From: Paenibacillus sophorae
GTDB taxonomy: Bacteria; Bacillota; Bacilli; Paenibacillales; Paenibacillaceae
Direction: 5' to 3'
NCBI RefSeq assembly: GCF_018966525.1
Contig: NZ_CP076607.1
Span: forward strand, 4,588,001-4,652,000
DNA length: 64,000 nucleotides
Under the pieces are notes generated by a model. The model was not told the DNA's origin, did no database searches, and saw only the letters and a list, made by a program, of their open reading frames with translations. Below are positions 60,830-64,000 of this stretch, one piece after another. A program made the translations under genes and the position numbers. How positions within the stretch are numbered: the first letter of the stretch is position 1; each line of letters begins with the position of its first letter.

Positions 60830-61492
60830 TCACCCTTTCACTTGATAATGTGGTGAAGCCGATCCGCCCCTGGCGGGGGAGCTGCTCTCCGCAGGCGGCC
60901 CCGGCGGCCTTCGCAGCAGATGCATCCGGCGGCACAGCCGGTCCGCGAAAATGGCGGCGAGCGTTGCAACGAAGGTCGCCGCGAGTGTCGTCCCGACGAT
61001 GTCCGCCGGATCGGAGGAGCCGTAGTTCAGGCGGATCGCGATCAGCGTCGCCGGAATCAGCGTAATGCTGGCGGTGTTCAGCGCCAGCAGGGTGCACATC
61101 GCGGGGGTGGCCGTATCCTTGTCGGGATTCAGGGTCTGAAGCTCCTGCATCGCCTTGATGCCCATCGGCGTCGCCGCATTGCCCAGGCCGAGCAGGTTGG
61201 CGCTCATATTGGATAGAATATAACCAATCGCCGGATGCCCTTTCGGCACATCCGGGAACAGGAAGCTGACAATCGGCCCAAGCAGTCTGGCGATGGTGCG
61301 CAGCAGTCCGGCATCTTCCGCAATCTTCATGACGCCAAGCCAGAAAACCAGGACGCTGATCAGCCCGAAGCTGACCGTTACTCCATTCTTCGCTCCGTCA
61401 AACACGGCGGCAGTAAAGGCGTCCATCCGGCCATTTACGGCGGCGAACACAAAGCCAATGACGATCATGCCCAGCCATATGACGTTAATCAT
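60830..61492 (-). CDS. spmA: Spore maturation protein SpmA
   Basis: A 220-residue membrane protein, partner of SpmB. VFWLGVMKIAEDAGL, LSNMSANLLGLGNAATPMG and NTASITLIPATLIAIRL mark the family. The start is ATG 61490-61492, inside the last codons of dacB (8-base overlap). The C-terminal tail is proline-rich. Confidence 0.93.
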   Translation of the reverse strand: MINVIWLGMIVIGFVFAAVNGRMDAFTAAVFDGAKNGVTVSFGLISVLVFWLGVMKIAEDAGLLRTIARLLGPIVSFLFPDVPKGHPAIGYILSNMSANLLGLGNAATPMGIKAMQELQTLNPDKDTATPAMCTLLALNTASITLIPATLIAIRLNYGSSDPADIVGTTLAATFVATLAAIFADRLCRRMHLLRRPPGPPAESSSPARGGSASPHYQVKG

Positions 61493-62693
61493 GGGAGACG
61501 CCTCCTTCCGCCCCGATCCGGAACAGGGCACGAAGCGCACTATAGGCAGCCTGAAGCCATGTATCTGCCGGGTAGGCTGAGGTAGATGCGTATTTTTCCA
61601 TATACGGAGACTTTTTCGGCGGCAGGCGGCCAGGTTCATAGACAGGCACTTGGCCGATTGGCTCACCGCCCAGTTTCAGCACGAGCGTTCCCCGCAGCCC
61701 GAAGTTCTTATCGGCGCCGTCTTTGGTCACCCGCTTCGGATTCAGAACCAGCTCCGTGACGACATGCTCCTGTTCTCCCTGCCTGAACGGGTACGCGAAG
61801 TTCAGGCCTGCCGCGAGCTTATAGCCCTTCAGTTGCTCCCCCCGTTCGATAATCGTCTTCAGCGGGAACCGGTTAAAGCCGAAATCGAGCAGCGCGGCGT
61901 GGTCGTTCCAATCATTGCCGTCATTAAGCGTTACCGCAACAAGCTGCTGTTCTCCCCGGGTAGCGGAGCTGACCAGGCAGCGGAGCGCTTTTTTCGTATA
62001 CCCAGTCTTCACTCCGTCCGCTCCATCATAGAGCCGCAGCATTTTATTTTTGTTGCTCCATTTGTAGTCCCATTTATCGTACGGATTATCCGCCGTTTTC
62101 ACCTGCGTCTTCACAATTTCCTTGAATACGGGATTATGCAGCGCATAGGCCGTCAGCTCGGCAAGGTCATTGGCGGTGGAGTAGTGTCCTTTGGCATCAA
62201 GGCCGTGTGGATTGGCAAACTGAGTATGGGCGAGTCCCAGCTCCTCCGCCTTGGCATTCATAAGATGGACAAAACCTTCCTCAGAGCCGCCGACATGCTC
62301 AGCGATGGCCGTCGCCGCATCGTTGCCCGAACGCAGCATCAGACCGTACAACATGTTCTCCAGCGTCATCTCCTCACCTTGCTTAAGAAACAGGGACGAT
62401 CCTTCTTTGGCAAAAGCATTCTTCCCGACCTTGACCTTGCTGCTTAAATCGCCGTTCTCAATGGCTACGATGGCCGTCATGATCTTGGTCAGGCTGGCGA
62501 TCAGCATCGGCTCATCGCCGTGGCTGCTGTAGAGTATCCGCCCGGACTCCACATCAATCAGCGCTGACGCCTTGGCATGGGTAGATACGCTCTCTTGCTC
62601 CGTTTCAGTTTCAGCCGCCGCAATCGGAGTGAAGAGCAGGAGCAGGCTGATGCAGACCAGGGCTAGAGATGATCCGAAATTTACTCTCTTCAT
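61485..62693 (-). CDS. dacB: D-alanyl-D-alanine carboxypeptidase (DacB/DacF type)
   Basis: A penicillin-binding carboxypeptidase of 402 residues with a signal peptide ending near AAAET. The serine motif is SLTK, followed by SGN and KTGY. With spmA and spmB directly downstream, it is the sporulation enzyme that trims cortex peptidoglycan. The start at ATG 62691-62693 has GGAGG six bases upstream; the open frame extends further but lacks a ribosome site. Confidence 0.94.
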   Translation of the reverse strand: MKRVNFGSSLALVCISLLLLFTPIAAAETETEQESVSTHAKASALIDVESGRILYSSHGDEPMLIASLTKIMTAIVAIENGDLSSKVKVGKNAFAKEGSSLFLKQGEEMTLENMLYGLMLRSGNDAATAIAEHVGGSEEGFVHLMNAKAEELGLAHTQFANPHGLDAKGHYSTANDLAELTAYALHNPVFKEIVKTQVKTADNPYDKWDYKWSNKNKMLRLYDGADGVKTGYTKKALRCLVSSATRGEQQLVAVTLNDGNDWNDHAALLDFGFNRFPLKTIIERGEQLKGYKLAAGLNFAYPFRQGEQEHVVTELVLNPKRVTKDGADKNFGLRGTLVLKLGGEPIGQVPVYEPGRLPPKKSPYMEKYASTSAYPADTWLQAAYSALRALFRIGAEGGVSHD

Positions 62694-62778
62694 GTTCATC
62701 CTCCGGGTTCCTATCGGCATTTTGTACAAGTGTATGCTTGTTTCGGGAACGGTATGTCCCTTCCTTTCATGATGCGCA

Positions 62779-62808
62779 AAAAAGGATACCGCAGCTAGCG
62801 ATATCCTT
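62779..62808 (-). terminator. Terminator downstream of ytfJ
   Basis: AAGGATA and TATCCTT flank a 13-base loop, followed by T on the minus strand. It lies about 90 bases past the ytfJ stop; that gap holds a second large stem (CGGCAGAC at 62816-62823 with GTCTGCCG at 62875-62882). Confidence 0.65.
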
Positions 62809-62895
62809 ATGTTTGCGGCAGACCGCACCGGTCTTTACGGCATGCCCCGGCATGAACCGGATTCACGGGGGCCAGTCTGCCGAACTCCCTTTCGG

Positions 62896-63366
62896 TTACT
62901 GCGTAACGGTTACCGGTTCTGCGGGCGACTGAGCAGACTGCGGTGCAGCCGCACTTGTGCCTTGACCGCCTTGAGCGGGAAACATCGACTGGATTTTGTC
63001 GATCAGCCCTGGGGTAGCATCGATAATTTTCTCAAAAATATGAGTTTGGTTGTCGAGCGGCACGATATGCACGCCTTGCTGGCCGACGACAAGAAAAGCG
63101 ATCGGCCGGATGGAAACCCCGCCCCCGCTGCCGCCTCCGAATGGGAGCAGCTTCACGCCGTTTTGGCCAGGCGCAGACTTGTCAACATCTTCCACACTGA
63201 AGTCACTGCCCCCTGCGGCAAATCCGAATGCAACTTTACTAATGGGCAAAATAGTGCTGCCGTCCGACGTCTGAACCGGCTCGCCGACGATGGTGTTGAC
63301 GTCAATCATGCCTTTAATGTTTTCCATCGCGGTCTGCATCAGACCTTGAATGGGGTGGTCACTCAT
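62896..63366 (-). CDS. ytfJ: GerW family sporulation protein YtfJ
   Basis: A 156-residue protein. MSDHPIQGLMQTAMENIKGMIDV, VGEPVQTSDGSTILPISKVAFGFAAGG and GGGSGGGVSIRPIAFLVV are characteristic of YtfJ/GerW, needed for normal germination in Bacillus. It follows the DUF2953 gene, as ytfJ follows ytfI. Confidence 0.93.
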   Translation of the reverse strand: MSDHPIQGLMQTAMENIKGMIDVNTIVGEPVQTSDGSTILPISKVAFGFAAGGSDFSVEDVDKSAPGQNGVKLLPFGGGSGGGVSIRPIAFLVVGQQGVHIVPLDNQTHIFEKIIDATPGLIDKIQSMFPAQGGQGTSAAAPQSAQSPAEPVTVTQ

Positions 63367-63455
63367 ATTGGTATCCTCCTTCGGCTTCTAGGGAATAGAA
63401 TTCCTTCACAACGTATATTCCCCCGAATGAGGCGTTACTATGTAACCCACCAGGG

Positions 63456-64000
63456 TCATGCGGCTCTTTTTCCCCGTTTATGGGACTGTATTTCGCGGAC
63501 AAGCTCCTTCCACTGTCTGATGCCTTCATCCGCCTGCATGGCCCGCACCAGCAGCCTGAATCCCGCATACAGCGCGTAGCCCGCCGATATTCTTCCGGCG
63601 CAATCGACCTCGGTGGAGAATTTCACGTCGTCATCGAACACAGGAACCACGAACAGGCGCGGACGGTGCAGCAGCTTCACCCGCTGTGAGGCCCAGCCGA
63701 TCAGGCTCCACTTCAGCCCCCAGAGCGCCCCGGCCGCAGTTGCCGTTCCCGCTGCGTCGCCAAGCGAAAAATTGGTGGACCAGTCCAGCTTCGTAATCTG
63801 CAGATGGGACAGCGTATCGGCGGTCCAGCGTTTCAGCCCTTGTGTGGCGCGCAGCGCTTTTTTTCCATATTCCATCCATTCGATGACGTCATCCTTGTTG
63901 ATATCCGTCTCTTCATCCTTCGACGATTTCATAGGCGCGATACCGGTCTCTTCCAGCTTGACATGAAGCCCGCGCTTAAATCCTACGAACGCGAGCGCCG
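63456..64000 (-). CDS. ytfI: DUF2953 protein YtfI, C-terminal part
   Basis: The frame is open to the right edge, so the N-terminus is outside. The visible 181 residues are consistent with DUF2953: a charged segment, then TKLDWSTNFSLGDAAGTATAAGALWG and VVPVFDDDVKFSTEVDCAGRISAGY. An apparent ATG at 63932 is internal, because the same frame continues upstream with FKRGLHVKLEETGIAP. Function unknown; it precedes ytfJ as in Bacillus. Confidence 0.85.
   Translation of the reverse strand, partial: ALAFVGFKRGLHVKLEETGIAPMKSSKDEETDINKDDVIEWMEYGKKALRATQGLKRWTADTLSHLQITKLDWSTNFSLGDAAGTATAAGALWGLKWSLIGWASQRVKLLHRPRLFVVPVFDDDVKFSTEVDCAGRISAGYALYAGFRLLVRAMQADEGIRQWKELVREIQSHKRGKRAA

Noticed and set aside
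1..64000. CRISPR arrays, tRNA or rRNA genes, complete insertion sequences, prophage genes
   Set aside because: On reading I saw no regularly spaced direct repeats, no tRNA cloverleaf with CCA-type ends, no rRNA signature, and no transposase, integrase or phage structural genes. tRNAscan and BLAST could not be run.

Overview
This window is a stretch of Gram-positive, endospore-forming chromosome, most probably Paenibacillus or a close relative in Paenibacillaceae. The grounds are moderate to high GC, strong Firmicute ribosome binding sites, frequent GTG and TTG starts, sporulation genes (spoIVA, spoVIF-like, ypeB, spmAB, dacB, ytfJ), and gene order that follows the Bacillus subtilis ypi-qcr / trp-aro-hep / spoIVA-der / cmk-ypeB / serA / spm-res regions. 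Futalosine-type menaquinone genes sit where Bacillus has none. Nearly all genes lie on the minus strand. I saw no rRNA, tRNA, CRISPR array, prophage or complete insertion sequence.

Layout. (1) 1-5.7 kb: a ypjA-like membrane gene, the menaquinol:cytochrome c reductase operon qcrCBA behind its own sigma-A promoter, ypiF and a 59-residue IDEAL protein; then a 5'-truncated gamma-carbonic anhydrase, an unknown protein and a histidine phosphatase. (2) 5.8-7.2 kb: an ECF sigma/anti-sigma pair behind a probable autoregulatory promoter. (3) 7.3-7.5 kb: a perfect promoter followed about 60 bases later by a strong terminator with no gene between, a small RNA candidate. (4) 7.6-27.5 kb: the aromatic supraoperon (tyrA, hisC, trpABFCDE, aroH, aroB, aroC), cheR, ndk, the menaquinone/heptaprenyl operon with mqnA-ubiX-ubiA between hepT and ubiE, then hepS, mtrB (TRAP) and hup. 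The trp leader has about eleven GAG/UAG-type triplets and a competing terminator, which fits the mtrB product. (5) 27.7-38.5 kb: spoIVA, a lipoprotein/ferredoxin/nucleotidyltransferase cluster, yphE, spoVIF-like, gpsA, plsY, der, an S1-domain protein, plsC and cmk. (6) 38.4-46 kb: a PilZ protein, ypeB without sleB, a small zinc-ribbon protein, prsW, mecA, a deacetylase, a phosphoesterase and a CPBP protease. (7) 46-53 kb: an unknown exported protein, serA behind a T-box and a second promoter, an SDR, a palindromic repeat upstream of a WYL regulator, and glpK preceded by a short coupled ORF and an operator-like palindrome. (8) 53-64 kb: resABCDE, rluB, a tiny amidase-like protein, spmBA, dacB, ytfJ and the end of ytfI.

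How it fits together. Chorismate (aroB, aroC) feeds tryptophan (trp), prephenate (aroH, tyrA) and, through MqnA, menaquinone. Menaquinone takes its side chain from HepS/HepT and feeds the Qcr complex, whose cytochrome c maturation proteins (ResA, ResB, ResC) and redox regulators (ResD, ResE) are also here. Glycerol kinase, GpsA, PlsY and PlsC form a glycerol-phosphate to phosphatidic acid path. No single new system stands out. The best candidates for novelty are the small RNA, the palindromic repeat with a possible target duplication, and the leader architecture of trp, serA and glpK.
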